A stretch of DNA of 64,000 nucleotides from Hyphomicrobiales bacterium (GCA_025359215.1 JANYHE010000050.1:1-64000), one strand, 5' to 3'; counted from the first letter of the stretch, positions 43,252 to 52,553 are shown. Notes: a model not told the origin generated them from the sequence alone. Numbers and translations: made by a program.

Positions 43252-43281
43252 TTGACAATGTTCTTGTTTTGTTTCTATCTA
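43252..43281 (+). promoter_or_regulatory. imuA promoter with LexA-like (SOS) box
   Basis: A perfect TTGACA (43252-43257) is followed after 18 bases by TATCTA. Within the spacer lies GTTC-N7-GTTT (43260-43274), one base from the alphaproteobacterial LexA operator GTTC-N7-GTTC. An operator between -35 and -10 would block RNA polymerase until SOS induction, as expected for imuA-imuB-dnaE2. Confidence 0.6.
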
Positions 43282-43381
43282 GCTTTATGCAAGTTATCTT
43301 ACCATTCTGGCAAACCACGGACATCGCGTCTGTCCGAGAGCGCCTTGTTATGCGATTCAATGCTTTGGGCTGCTTTGGCAC

Positions 43382-44185
43382 ATGAAAAGCTTAAATCAAA
43401 CAATCTGCACACACCCGCAAGCTTTGGCTGGAGTTGATGCAGTTTCAGAGGCTTACCTGTGTCGAATTGAAAATCTCACAGCTCTGAGGGCGTTAATAAA
43501 CAAGCCTGAATTCATACAAACACCCACACACACCCCTCTTGGTCATGACGAAGCTGATCTTTTTCTCAGAGGAGGGCTTATGCATGGTGTGTTGCATGAG
43601 GTTTTTGCAGCCATTGGCCATGAAGCAGCCGCGACAGGATTTGTCGCAGGGCTAACGGTGCGCGTGGCCGCAGATAAACACCTGCTTTGGATCAGGCCGA
43701 TTTTTTCAGGGCATGAGTTTGGCGAACTTTCGCCCACGGGCCTGATTGAACTTGGTTTTGACCCAGCGCGCCTATTTTTGCTTTCAGTGGCCAATGCTGG
43801 CGATGGACTTCGCGCCGCACATGATGCGCTGTCTTGTGTCGCACTTGGTGCGGTGGTGATTGAAATTTCGGGGAGTCCGAAAGCCCTCGATATGATGGCA
43901 AGCAGGCGGTTGACACTGGCTGCCGCGCAGAAATCTGTCACCATTTTTCTTTTGCGTTTCAGTGCCCAGCCCAACGCCAGCACGGCAGAAACCCGCTGGT
44001 TGGTGCGGGGTGTCGCTTCGCAAACGCAGAGCGAGGATTGGGGCTACCCAAGTTTTGAAGTTGATCTTGTTCGCAACCGGCATGGAAAAACCGGGCATTG
44101 GTTTATGGAGTGGAATTGTAATGGGCGTATCTTCCAAAGCTCCTCGGCGGATCGTGGCACTGTGGTTTCCACGGCTGGCAACTGA
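43382..44185 (+). CDS. imuA: ImuA, SOS mutagenesis protein
   Basis: The 267-residue protein resembles ImuA (RecA-like fold without full ATPase motifs). Characteristic segments are GHDEADLFLRGGLMHGVLHEVFA, HLLWIRPIFSGHEFGELSPTGLIELGFDPARLFLLSV and RRLTLAAAQKSVTIFLLR. It acts with ImuB and DnaE2 in error-prone translesion synthesis. It overlaps imuB by 65 bases. A promoter with a LexA-like box lies about 100 bases upstream. Confidence 0.9.
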   Translation: MKSLNQTICTHPQALAGVDAVSEAYLCRIENLTALRALINKPEFIQTPTHTPLGHDEADLFLRGGLMHGVLHEVFAAIGHEAAATGFVAGLTVRVAADKHLLWIRPIFSGHEFGELSPTGLIELGFDPARLFLLSVANAGDGLRAAHDALSCVALGAVVIEISGSPKALDMMASRRLTLAAAQKSVTIFLLRFSAQPNASTAETRWLVRGVASQTQSEDWGYPSFEVDLVRNRHGKTGHWFMEWNCNGRIFQSSSADRGTVVSTAGN

Positions 44186-45638
44186 CCGGCTGCAACGGCG
44201 CACAAAAACCCAGGATGCGCCCCCTTTGGTGCTGGTTGCAAAAGTGGATAATGCGCTGCGGCTCTCGGCTGTGGATCGCAAGGCCACATCATTGGGCTTA
44301 GTAATTGGCCAGCCTTTGGCCAATGCGCGGGCCATGTTGCCTGATATAAAGGTTGTGCCCACCAATGATTCTGCCGATGCAAAATTGCTCACACAGATTG
44401 CCGATTGGTGCGACCGCTTCACGCCGTTTGTGGCGATCGACGGGCCTCGCCGCCTTTTGCTGGATGTGACCGGTGCCAGCCATCTTTTTGGTGGCGAGCA
44501 GGCCATGCTTGATCGCATTCGAAGCTCTCTTCAGGCCCAAGGCTTCGCACTGCGCGGGGCTATGGCTGGAACTGCTGCAACCGCGCGTGCCATGGCGCGC
44601 TACAGAGACGGGGTTGTTATTGCTTCTGGTGACGAAGAACAGGCGATGAGGCCACTTCCCGTTGAGGCACTTAATCTTGATGCAACAACAACTCATGCAT
44701 TGCGCCGTGCTGGTTTAAAAACTGTAGGGCAAGTGGCCGCGCGCAAACGATCTGAACTTGTAGCAAGGCTGGGCGCTTCCATGCTGGCTATTTTAGATGA
44801 GGCTTTGGGCCATGCCACAAAGCCGATTACGCCGCGCAAACCACCGCCTGATTATTGGCAAGAACAGAATTTTGCTGAGCCTGTTGCCACCGATCATGTG
44901 ATCCGCACCACGCTTAATTCTTTGACTGTAGCGCTTGCAAAAATATTGGAACAACACGGGCAAGGCGCACGCCATCTTGAAGCGGTGTTCTTTCGTGCCG
45001 ATGGTGCGGTGCGCCGCATTGCCATTGAGATGGGGGCGCCCACGCGTGATGCCGCCATGATTGATCGCCTGTTTCGCGAGAAACTGGACACGCTGGCCGA
45101 TCCACTTGATCCGGGTTTTGGTTTTGATCTCATCCGGCTTTCTGCGGTTCGCATTGAAAGTGTGGTTTTGGAGGCTGCCGATCTTGACGCTAATATCAAT
45201 GCTAAAGCTGAGATCAGTTCTCTAGTTGATCGTTTGGCTACACGTTTTGGTGGCCACTGTATTCTCGCCTTCCAACCGCATAACACACATATTCCTGAGG
45301 AGGCTTGGGTTACTGTCCCAGCGCAGCATATGCGGCCTTCAAAATTAGGTTGGAAAGAAACGCGAAAAGCAAAAGAAGCGCCGCGCCGTGCTTTGCGGTT
45401 ATTTTCGCGGCCGGAACCCATAGACTTTGCAAGTGCGCAAAAATTTATCTGGCGGAAAGCCCGTCGTGTTGTTGCGCAATGTGAAGGCCCTGAACGTATC
45501 GCCATGCAATGGTGGCGCCATGAAATGCCACAGCCTGCGCGTGATTATTTTCGCGTCGAAGACAATGAGGGAAAGCGCTATTGGCTCTATCGTAATGATG
45601 CCACTTCGCAGTGGTTCCTGCATGGTGTGTTTGCATGA
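44121..45638 (+). CDS. imuB: ImuB, Y-family polymerase-like protein
   Basis: The 505-residue protein is related to Y-family DNA polymerases (RRIVALWFPRLATDRLQRR; FTPFVAIDGPRRLLLDVTGASHLFGGE; helix-hairpin-helix LRRAGLKTVGQVAARKRSELVARLG). It lacks the catalytic acidic triad, as known for ImuB, which acts as a beta-clamp-binding hub joining ImuA to DnaE2. ATG 44121 is the family-consistent start; the ORF track starts earlier inside imuA. The stop overlaps the dnaE2 start (ATGA). Confidence 0.93.
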   Translation: MGVSSKAPRRIVALWFPRLATDRLQRRTKTQDAPPLVLVAKVDNALRLSAVDRKATSLGLVIGQPLANARAMLPDIKVVPTNDSADAKLLTQIADWCDRFTPFVAIDGPRRLLLDVTGASHLFGGEQAMLDRIRSSLQAQGFALRGAMAGTAATARAMARYRDGVVIASGDEEQAMRPLPVEALNLDATTTHALRRAGLKTVGQVAARKRSELVARLGASMLAILDEALGHATKPITPRKPPPDYWQEQNFAEPVATDHVIRTTLNSLTVALAKILEQHGQGARHLEAVFFRADGAVRRIAIEMGAPTRDAAMIDRLFREKLDTLADPLDPGFGFDLIRLSAVRIESVVLEAADLDANINAKAEISSLVDRLATRFGGHCILAFQPHNTHIPEEAWVTVPAQHMRPSKLGWKETRKAKEAPRRALRLFSRPEPIDFASAQKFIWRKARRVVAQCEGPERIAMQWWRHEMPQPARDYFRVEDNEGKRYWLYRNDATSQWFLHGVFA

Positions 45639-48600
45639 AGGCTTATGCTGAAATTGCGGTGACAACCAATTACTCATTCCTGAGGGGTGCTTCGCATCCA
45701 AGAGAATTGATCGAGACGGCGGCACAGCTTGAACATGTCGCTATAGGTATTGCCGATCGCAACTCGCTGGCCGGTGTTGTGCGGGCCTATGCGGCCTTGC
45801 AAGAGATCAAAGGTGACCGCCCCAAATTATTAGTGGGTTCACGTTTGGTTTTTGTTGATGGCACACCAGATATTCTAGCCTATCCAACAGATCGAGCTGC
45901 CTATGGTCATTTATGCCGATTGCTGAGTGCAGGAAAATTGCGAGCGCCCAAGGGTGAATGCTTTTTAACGCTTGATGATCTTCTCGCATGGCAAGATGGT
46001 TTACTGCTTGTTGTAATGCCGCAAAACAACGAAATGCAGAAAGAGCCAGAGGTCAATTTCTGGAACAGGGATTTTTTACTTGAGGAAGGCCCTCATCCCC
46101 CTTCGGGACCTTCTCCCATTTGCAAGAGCAAATGGGAGAAGGCGAATGTTGTGCCTTCTACCGTGCCTGTTGGCATGGGAGAAGGTGGCCGAAGGCCGGA
46201 TGAGGGCCCTTGCAAAGATATCAAACCTCTTCTTTCTACGCTCTGTAAAGTTGCCCCAACACGCATTTGGTTGGGCATTTCCATGCCTTATCATGGCGAT
46301 GATCAACGCCAGTTGCAGCACTGGCAACACATCGCACAGGCGGCCCGTGTGCCTCTGCTGGCCACTAATGATGTGCTTTATCACTGTGCTGAGCGGCGAG
46401 AGCTCCATGATGTTGTCACGTGCATTCGCGAACACGTTGCTCTGAATGATGCGGGCCAGCTTCTGCAGGCCAATGCTGAACGGCATTTAAAATCATTTGA
46501 TGAGATGGCAGAGCTTTTTCACCAAGCGCCAGAGGCCATTGCTGAAACCATTCGCTTTTCTAATCGCATCAGCTTCTCGCTTGATCAGCTCAAATATAAC
46601 TATCCCGACGAGCCCATTCCAAAAGGTAAAACCGCGCAACAGCACTTGAACGACATTACTTGGCAGGGAGCGGCGTGGCGCTATGGCACCATTCCTGAAA
46701 AAGTACGCGCCGCACTGGAAAAGGAACTGGCACTTATTGCCAAGATGGAGATTGCTCCTTATTTTTTGACTGTCCACGACATTGTGAGCTTTGCCAAAAA
46801 TGAGAATATCCTCTGTCAGGGGCGTGGCTCGGCAGCCAATTCAGCCGTCTGCTATATGCTTGGCATAACCGCGGTTGATCCTATGCAAATTGATCTTCTG
46901 TTTGAGCGCTTTATCAGCGAAGAGCGTAAAGAACCGCCCGATATTGATGTTGATTTTGAACATGAACGCCGAGAGGAAGTGATCCAGAATATTTATCAGC
47001 GCTATGGTCGGCACCATGCAGCACTGGCGGCCACGGTCATTTGCTATCGCCCTAAAAGTGCCATTCGTGAAGCAGGCAAAGTGTTTGGCCTTACTGATGA
47101 TGTGACGGCCAATCTGTCCAGCAGCGTTTGGGGAGGCTGGGGCAGCCAGTTGAAAGACAGCCAAGTGCGGCAAGGCAGGCTTGATCCTAATAATCCACTG
47201 GTGGCACGGGCTGTGAAAGTGGCCAATAAATTAATCGGTTTTCCGCGCCATCTTTCACAACATGTTGGTGGTTTTATACTGACGCAAGATCGTTTGGACG
47301 AGTGCGTGCCTGTTGGCCCGGCAACGATGCAAGATCGGTTTTTCATTGAGTGGGACAAGGATGATATTGACACCTTGCGCATGATGAAAGTGGATGTGCT
47401 GGCGCTGGGCATTCTCACTTGCATTCGCAAGGCCTTCGATCTCATTCGTACTCATGAAGGCAAGCCCTATGATCTGGCCACGGTGCCACGTGAAGATCCG
47501 GCTGTTTATGAAATGCTTCAAAAGGCTGATGCCATTGGCGTGTTTCAAGTGGAAAGCCGCGCTCAGATGAACATGCTGCCACGGCTGAAACCTGCGGTGT
47601 TCTATGATTTAGTAATTGAAGTGGCTTTGGTGCGGCCCGGCCCCATTCAGGGAGACATGGTGCATCCTTATTTGCGTCGCCGCAGCGGCCTTGAACCTGT
47701 TGAATATCCATCTCCATCACCAGAGCATGGGGAAGCAGATGAGTTATTTAATGTGTTGAGCAAAACCAAGGGCGTGCCATTGTTTCAAGAGCAAGCCATG
47801 AAGCTTGCCATTGTGGCGGCAAAATTTACAGCGGGCGAGGCCAATGGTCTGCGCCGCGCCATGGCAACGTTTCGCAACGTGGGCACCATTAATAACTTCA
47901 AAGGCATGTTTATTGGCCGCATGGTGGAACGTGGTTATAAACAAGATTTCGCCGAGCGCTGCTTCAAGCAGATTGAAGGCTTTGGCTCTTATGGTTTTCC
48001 TGAAAGCCATGCGGCGAGCTTTGCGCACTTGGTTTACATTTCGGCTTGGATCAAGAAATATCACCCAGCGGCATTTGCCTGTGCACTATTAAATTCACAG
48101 CCCATGGGCTTTTACGCTCCAGCCGAAATTGTGCGTGATGCAAGAGAGCATGATGTGGAAGCACGCCATGTGGATGTGAATTTCAGCACCTGGGATAATT
48201 CACTTGAACTGGGCGCCGATGGAGCGTTGGCATTGCGACTGGGTTTTCGGCAAGTGAATGGCTTTCGGGAGGATTGGGCCAAGACTTTGGCAACCTGCCG
48301 CAGCAATGGTTTTGACACTGTGCATGTGGTGGCGCGCCGCACAAAATTGCCCAAGCGCGCTCTTGTCATTCTGGCAGAAGCCGATAGCTTTCAATCCATC
48401 TCTATGGATCGGCGTGAAATTCTTTGGGCGGTGCGCCGCATTTCTGATGACAGCGACTTGCCACTCTTTGCTGCTCAATATGTAGAAGAGCAGCCAGAAG
48501 AAGAGATTGAGCCCCTGCCCCTGATGCCACTCAGCGAACATGTCTTGGCCGATTATCAGATGTTGCGGCTTTCACTAAAAGCTCACCTGATGGTTTTTCT

Positions 48601-49021
48601 GCGTGATCTTTTCCATAGTGAAGGAGTTAAAAGTTGTGCTGAAATCAACATTGCTCGCAACGGCAGTAAAGCCAAATGCGCAGGCATTGTTCTCACCCGC
48701 CAGATGCCGGGAGACGCTGGCGTCGTTTTCGCAACGCTCAGTGACGAGGCTGGCATTACCAATGTGGTGGTCTGGCCCAAGCTGGTTGAAACCTTCCGCC
48801 GCGAAATTATGGGATCCCGCTTGATGCTGGTTGAAGGTCGGGTTCAGCGCAGCCCTGAAGGTGTGATCCATCTTGTGGCGGAGCGCATTTTTGATCGGTC
48901 AAACGAATTGTTGCGCCTTTCTGAAGATGAAGCACAAGCACCGCCCTTCAGTTCAAAAGCGGTCAAACACCAGCACCCCCGCAACTTGCGGACCGTGCCA
49001 AAATCACGCGATTTTCATTAA
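45635..49021 (+). CDS. dnaE2: Error-prone DNA polymerase DnaE2 with in-frame repeat insertion
   Basis: A 1128-residue C-family polymerase. It has an N-terminal PHP domain (YAEIAVTTNYSFLRGASHPREL), palm with catalytic PPDIDVDFEHERRE, GRGSAANSAVCY, the GPIQGDMVHPYLRRR region, C-terminal OB-fold and the DnaE2-type end LRTVPKSRDFH. It performs damage-induced mutagenic synthesis with ImuA and ImuB. Residues about 151-191, in the PHP region, are encoded by a palindromic RIME-like element (46088-46208) that stays in frame and adds low-complexity Gly/Pro-rich sequence (EGPHPPSGPSPICKSKWE). The rest of the frame is uninterrupted, so the protein may still work. ATG 45635 overlaps the imuB stop. Confidence 0.95.
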   Translation: MKAYAEIAVTTNYSFLRGASHPRELIETAAQLEHVAIGIADRNSLAGVVRAYAALQEIKGDRPKLLVGSRLVFVDGTPDILAYPTDRAAYGHLCRLLSAGKLRAPKGECFLTLDDLLAWQDGLLLVVMPQNNEMQKEPEVNFWNRDFLLEEGPHPPSGPSPICKSKWEKANVVPSTVPVGMGEGGRRPDEGPCKDIKPLLSTLCKVAPTRIWLGISMPYHGDDQRQLQHWQHIAQAARVPLLATNDVLYHCAERRELHDVVTCIREHVALNDAGQLLQANAERHLKSFDEMAELFHQAPEAIAETIRFSNRISFSLDQLKYNYPDEPIPKGKTAQQHLNDITWQGAAWRYGTIPEKVRAALEKELALIAKMEIAPYFLTVHDIVSFAKNENILCQGRGSAANSAVCYMLGITAVDPMQIDLLFERFISEERKEPPDIDVDFEHERREEVIQNIYQRYGRHHAALAATVICYRPKSAIREAGKVFGLTDDVTANLSSSVWGGWGSQLKDSQVRQGRLDPNNPLVARAVKVANKLIGFPRHLSQHVGGFILTQDRLDECVPVGPATMQDRFFIEWDKDDIDTLRMMKVDVLALGILTCIRKAFDLIRTHEGKPYDLATVPREDPAVYEMLQKADAIGVFQVESRAQMNMLPRLKPAVFYDLVIEVALVRPGPIQGDMVHPYLRRRSGLEPVEYPSPSPEHGEADELFNVLSKTKGVPLFQEQAMKLAIVAAKFTAGEANGLRRAMATFRNVGTINNFKGMFIGRMVERGYKQDFAERCFKQIEGFGSYGFPESHAASFAHLVYISAWIKKYHPAAFACALLNSQPMGFYAPAEIVRDAREHDVEARHVDVNFSTWDNSLELGADGALALRLGFRQVNGFREDWAKTLATCRSNGFDTVHVVARRTKLPKRALVILAEADSFQSISMDRREILWAVRRISDDSDLPLFAAQYVEEQPEEEIEPLPLMPLSEHVLADYQMLRLSLKAHLMVFLRDLFHSEGVKSCAEINIARNGSKAKCAGIVLTRQMPGDAGVVFATLSDEAGITNVVVWPKLVETFRREIMGSRLMLVEGRVQRSPEGVIHLVAERIFDRSNELLRLSEDEAQAPPFSSKAVKHQHPRNLRTVPKSRDFH
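46088..46208. repeat. RIME-like palindromic element inside dnaE2
   Basis: A 121-base element bounded by an inverted repeat (GGCCCTCATCC ... GGATGAGGGCC) with inner CTTCGGGACCTTCTCCC and GGGAGAAGGTGGCCGAAGG arms. It contains a perfect 13-bp hairpin, TTCTCCCATTTGC-AAGA-GCAAATGGGAGAA (46111-46140). The ends and GGGAGAAGG core match the pattern of rhizobial intergenic mosaic elements (RIME1), which normally lie between genes; here it lies within a coding sequence and is read through in frame. Confidence 0.85.
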
Positions 49022-49150
49022 CTCCAAATGCTGAAGCCATGCTGAATGCCGTGGAAGCATGGGCGCCCAGCCAAGTGATGAATGTGGTGATGTTCAAATC
49101 GGAACCCCTTGCCGCATCCGTTTTCCTAGGAAAAACAACTATCTCAATCA

Positions 49151-49978
49151 TCATTTCATCCATTGATGCGATGAGAAGTTAAGAAGATCAGGCAATACCA
49201 CATGGGCGCGCAAATCAGCTTCAATGGCATTAAACGCCGCGTGATCTGCTACACCCGTAGTGATGCCCACAGCAAATGCACCCCCTTTTCGCGCCATAGC
49301 AATTTCCAAGTTTGGGTCATCGCCAACCACCACCATTTCAGACGATGGAACATTGGTGATCTCGCTGATAATCTCAAGGCCCGCAGTAGAAGGTTTTCCG
49401 AACACTTTTGCCGTTACACCAGTGGCGTTATTGATAGCAGCCGCGGCCGCTCCAGAAATTCCCATCAATTTACCCTTGGCACCCGCAAAATAAGGGGCCA
49501 CCGACGTTGCATACAGTTTGGCCCCACGCCAAATTGCTTGGGCGGCCGCATCTAATTGCTGTGAATTAAATTCCTTGGTCCACGCCAACAAAACTACTTC
49601 AACATCAGTCACGCAAGATCTTGCTTCTACAATTTCAATGCCCGCTTGCTCTAACGGCACTCTTGTGCCTTCAGCGCCAATCAGCATCACACGTTTGTGC
49701 CCGAGCGCCACTAACTGCCGCGCAGCCACTGTAGCAGGTGTTAGAATATGACCAGGAGCAAAATGCAAACCTGCATCAGCCAGCGGTGCATAGTAGTGCT
49801 CAGGCGTAAAGAAGGTGCCATTGGTATACGCCACCACAGGAAGCCCGCGTGCAGTCAACTGATTGACGACATCTATCGCGCCGGGTAGTGCCGAATATGT
49901 GCCCTTGTCTTTATCCATCAGTGCAAGCGTGCCATCAACATCAAACACAGCACCGCGGATGGGATTGTTGTGATTCAT
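49151..49978 (-). CDS. HAD-superfamily hydrolase, NagD-like (class IIA)
   Basis: The 275-residue phosphatase has motif I FDVDGTLAL, motif II YTNGTFF, a class IIA cap region and motif III/IV GKPSTAGLEI ... VVVGDDPNLEIAMARKGG. NagD-type enzymes dephosphorylate nucleotides or sugar phosphates; the substrate is unknown. It is convergent with dnaE2 and divergent from the BKACE gene. Confidence 0.9.
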   Translation of the reverse strand: MNHNNPIRGAVFDVDGTLALMDKDKGTYSALPGAIDVVNQLTARGLPVVAYTNGTFFTPEHYYAPLADAGLHFAPGHILTPATVAARQLVALGHKRVMLIGAEGTRVPLEQAGIEIVEARSCVTDVEVVLLAWTKEFNSQQLDAAAQAIWRGAKLYATSVAPYFAGAKGKLMGISGAAAAAINNATGVTAKVFGKPSTAGLEIISEITNVPSSEMVVVGDDPNLEIAMARKGGAFAVGITTGVADHAAFNAIEADLRAHVVLPDLLNFSSHQWMK

Positions 49979-50126
49979 AACATCTCCAAGTGAAATCAGT
50001 GCGGTTGATAAGCCAGCGGATATGCCGAAGCTAGACAGTTAATACTTTCATAAAACGCTAGCTAAAAGCATAGCCAAAGTGCAAAAGTGTAGCAATCCTG
50101 ATAGTGAAAACAAATGAAGCAAAATC

Positions 50127-50960
50127 ATGAAAAAAAATCCTTGCATCATCTGCGTTGCCATCACCGGGTCTCTTCCTACAAAAGAGAACAACCCAGCGGT
50201 GCCAATTACCATTGCGGAACAAATTGAAAGCACACAGGAAGCTTTTGAGGCTGGTGCCGCAATTGCCCACTGCCACGTACGTGATGATGAGGGCAAACCC
50301 ACATCTGATCCGGCACGTTTTGCAAGGTTGAAAGAAGGTCTAGATAAACATTGCCCGGGAATGATTGTGCAACTTTCAACGGGCGGTAGATCGGGTGCCG
50401 GACAGGCCCGCGGTGGCATGTTGTCTCTTCGGCCAGATATGGCGTCACTTTCTGTGGGGTCAAATAATTTCCCCACGCGGGTTTATGAAAACCCGCCAGA
50501 CCTTGTGGATTGGTTGGCTTCAGAAATGCTTAGCTATCACGTAAAGCCGGAAATTGAGGCATTTGATTTAAGCCACATCGTTCAAGCAGCAACCATGCAA
50601 AGGGATGGACGGCTGGAAGGTCCTCTCTATGTGCAGTTTGTGATGGGCGTGAAAAATGCCATGCCAGCTGATGAAAAGATTTTGGATTTCTATATAGAAA
50701 CATTAAAACGCTTCTCTCCGGACGCGCAGTGGTGTGCTGCAGGCATAGGCCCGGCGCAGATTGTGATCAATGAATGGGCAATTGCAAAAGGAGGCCACAC
50801 CCGCACAGGAATGGAAGACAATGTGCGCATTGATAAGAATACACTTGCGCCTTCCAACGCTGCTCTCGTTAAACGGACGATCGCAATTTGCGAAAAATAT
50901 GGCCGCCCTGCTGCGACGTGGAAACAGGCCCGCGAAATTCTTAATTTGGAACAAAGATAA
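50127..50960 (+). CDS. Beta-keto acid cleavage enzyme (BKACE, DUF849)
   Basis: The 277-residue TIM-barrel enzyme has the zinc-binding HCHVRDDEGKPTSD motif (AIAHCHVRD), QLSTGGRSGAG, and C-terminal AKGGHTRTGMEDNVRI, all standard for BKACE enzymes. These condense a beta-keto acid with acetyl-CoA to give acetoacetate and a CoA thioester; the founding member, Kce, cleaves 3-keto-5-aminohexanoate. The substrate here is unknown and no pathway partner lies next to it. Confidence 0.92.
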   Translation: MKKNPCIICVAITGSLPTKENNPAVPITIAEQIESTQEAFEAGAAIAHCHVRDDEGKPTSDPARFARLKEGLDKHCPGMIVQLSTGGRSGAGQARGGMLSLRPDMASLSVGSNNFPTRVYENPPDLVDWLASEMLSYHVKPEIEAFDLSHIVQAATMQRDGRLEGPLYVQFVMGVKNAMPADEKILDFYIETLKRFSPDAQWCAAGIGPAQIVINEWAIAKGGHTRTGMEDNVRIDKNTLAPSNAALVKRTIAICEKYGRPAATWKQAREILNLEQR

Positions 50961-51108
50961 ATTATGGCTGGCGAACCTCTGCTCTCATCTCCCTAATGTG
51001 GAAATTATCGCGGCAGTTGATGGCACTCAATATGACAGAGTTGATATTCGAACCAAGCCCTAACCGTGGATTGCAAACGCACCCTCAAGCCAAAAGTCTA
51101 AACCATGG

Positions 51109-51507
51109 TTAGTCCTGACCGACTACTAACTTCAGCAAGTCATGCACAACCGAATTAAATTGGTCGAGCGAATAGGGTTTGGAGAGGACACGCGAGCCCT
51201 TCAACATGGGTGGTAGTTCAAAGGGCTCGGCTAAAGCCGTTACGAAAGAGAATGGAACATTCATTTTCCGCAGCGCTATCGCCAGGTGGACAGTTGTTTG
51301 TTGGCCAATGATATATTCTATGAGCGCAAAATCGGGCCTGTCTTCCATAATTTTTTTAAGGGCGTCTGCAACATCAGTGATGGGACTCACACGGGAAACC
51401 CCATTTGTCGAAAGCAGGTATTCTATATCCAACAAGATCAAGGTATTATCGTCAACTGCGAGAGCATGAAATGGCTTCCGAAACCCATCTTTCTGACCGT
51501 TCAACAT
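51109..51507 (-). CDS. Receiver-domain protein with Glu at the phospho-acceptor site
   Basis: The 132-residue single receiver (REC) domain has the acidic pair ALAVDDN (Asp19, Asp20), switch Thr in FVTALAEP and Lys in VLSKPYSL. The expected phospho-acceptor Asp at the end of beta-3 is Glu64 (FALIEYIIG). Glu can mimic phosphorylation, so the protein may be a constitutively active-like or phosphorylation-independent receiver. No output domain. It lies beside a Crp-type regulator and an HWE kinase. Confidence 0.8.
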   Translation of the reverse strand: MLNGQKDGFRKPFHALAVDDNTLILLDIEYLLSTNGVSRVSPITDVADALKKIMEDRPDFALIEYIIGQQTTVHLAIALRKMNVPFSFVTALAEPFELPPMLKGSRVLSKPYSLDQFNSVVHDLLKLVVGQD

Positions 51508-51809
51508 CTAGCCGGATCCTCAAAGAATTTTGCAAACAAACGCCTAGGACTATTTTCGTTAACCGAAATCCTCCCAAAGGCCGAATTCCCAATTCAATAA
51601 AACTGAGGAACAAGTGCGCCCCATAGACGTTAAACACCTAAATTTTTACTGCCCGAATTCGGCTGTAAGTAAAGAAGGCATTGGGCGTTATTGGCGATAG
51701 CATGGCTTGCAACAACCCTTTCAGCGAAGCGTAAGCCAAGTAATGTGTGATATAATACTTAACGACCGAGCGAAAGTCTGTCCACTTGTGCACATACGGA
51801 GAAAAATCT
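51508..51809. other. Spacer between receiver gene and Crp/Fnr gene
   Basis: About 300 bases without a gene, between divergent genes. It holds an EcfG-type promoter at 51607 pointing to the Crp gene and a TATAAT at 51751-51756 without a good -35 match. The only small plus-strand frames are too short to support. Confidence 0.5.
51607..51631 (+). promoter_or_regulatory. EcfG-type general stress promoter (Crp/Fnr gene)
   Basis: GGAAC, 17 bases, GTT (preceded by C): a perfect match to the alphaproteobacterial general-stress sigma factor consensus. It points to the Crp/Fnr gene about 180 bases downstream. Confidence 0.55.
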
Positions 51810-52553
51810 ATGGCGGACAAAATAGAACAGCCCGTTTGGCTAGAAAATAACTTGATAAGGCTTCTACGCACTCGAGATTTTGAATTGATTTTGCCGCATC
51901 TCAAGCCTTTCCACGCCAAGGACAACGCGCCTCTCTATACGCCGGGCCAAAATGTGGAGACGGTTTATTTTCCTTGCGGGGCGACTTTGGGTTCCTTCGT
52001 GATTGACATGGAGGATGGCAGGGCCATTGAGACAACACTTGTCGGTCGCGAGGGGGCGGTGGGTGGAATTGTAAGTCAAGGTAGGCTGCCAGCTTATTCT
52101 CGCATAATGGTGCAATTTGGTGGGGACTTCGTGACGTTGCCACTTTCAGTTTTAGAATCTGCCAAACTGAAATCTCGGACACTAGACGCTCTCTTTGCGC
52201 GGTATGCTGATTGTGTGGTGGCGCAGATTTTTCAAGCCACCGCGTGCAATGCTGCACACACTATTGAACAACGAGCCTGCAAGTGGATTAATGCAGCCGT
52301 GGAAAGAACCTACAGCCAAGAAGTTCCGCTTACACAAGATCGGCTTTCGGCTGTGCTGGGCGTAGGCAGAAGCTACATCAGTCGCGTAATTAAAACGCTA
52401 AAATCTGATAAAGTCCTGAAGGTTAAACGCGGGAAAATCATCATTGAGGATCGTCAAGCGCTCGCTAACCGCGCTTGCAAATGTAATGACAGTGTCAAAG
52501 ATCATTTCAAACTCGTGTTGTCGGGTGTTTATCCTGCGTACAACGAAGCTTAG
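51810..52553 (+). CDS. Crp/Fnr-family transcription regulator
   Basis: A 247-residue protein. The N-terminal cyclic-nucleotide-binding-like beta roll (about 20-145; YTPGQNVETVYFPCGATLGSFVIDMEDGRAIETTLVGREGAVGG) lacks the canonical cAMP-binding motif. A dimer helix and C-terminal winged helix (about 165-230; PLTQDRLSAVLGVGRSYISRVIKTLKSDKVLKVKRGKIII) follow. The type fits the many Hyphomicrobiales Crp-like regulators of unknown ligand. ATG 51810 has GGAG about 8 bases upstream and is preferred to the ORF-track start at 51786. The gene overlaps the end of the convergent HWE kinase by four bases. Confidence 0.88.
   Translation: MADKIEQPVWLENNLIRLLRTRDFELILPHLKPFHAKDNAPLYTPGQNVETVYFPCGATLGSFVIDMEDGRAIETTLVGREGAVGGIVSQGRLPAYSRIMVQFGGDFVTLPLSVLESAKLKSRTLDALFARYADCVVAQIFQATACNAAHTIEQRACKWINAAVERTYSQEVPLTQDRLSAVLGVGRSYISRVIKTLKSDKVLKVKRGKIIIEDRQALANRACKCNDSVKDHFKLVLSGVYPAYNEA

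Noticed and set aside
43231-43437. Plus-strand frame between the phosphatase and imuA
   Set aside because: Overlaps the promoter and start of imuA, with no ribosome site or family.
44894-45505. 203-residue minus-strand frame opposite imuB
   Set aside because: Shadow of imuB; no family features.
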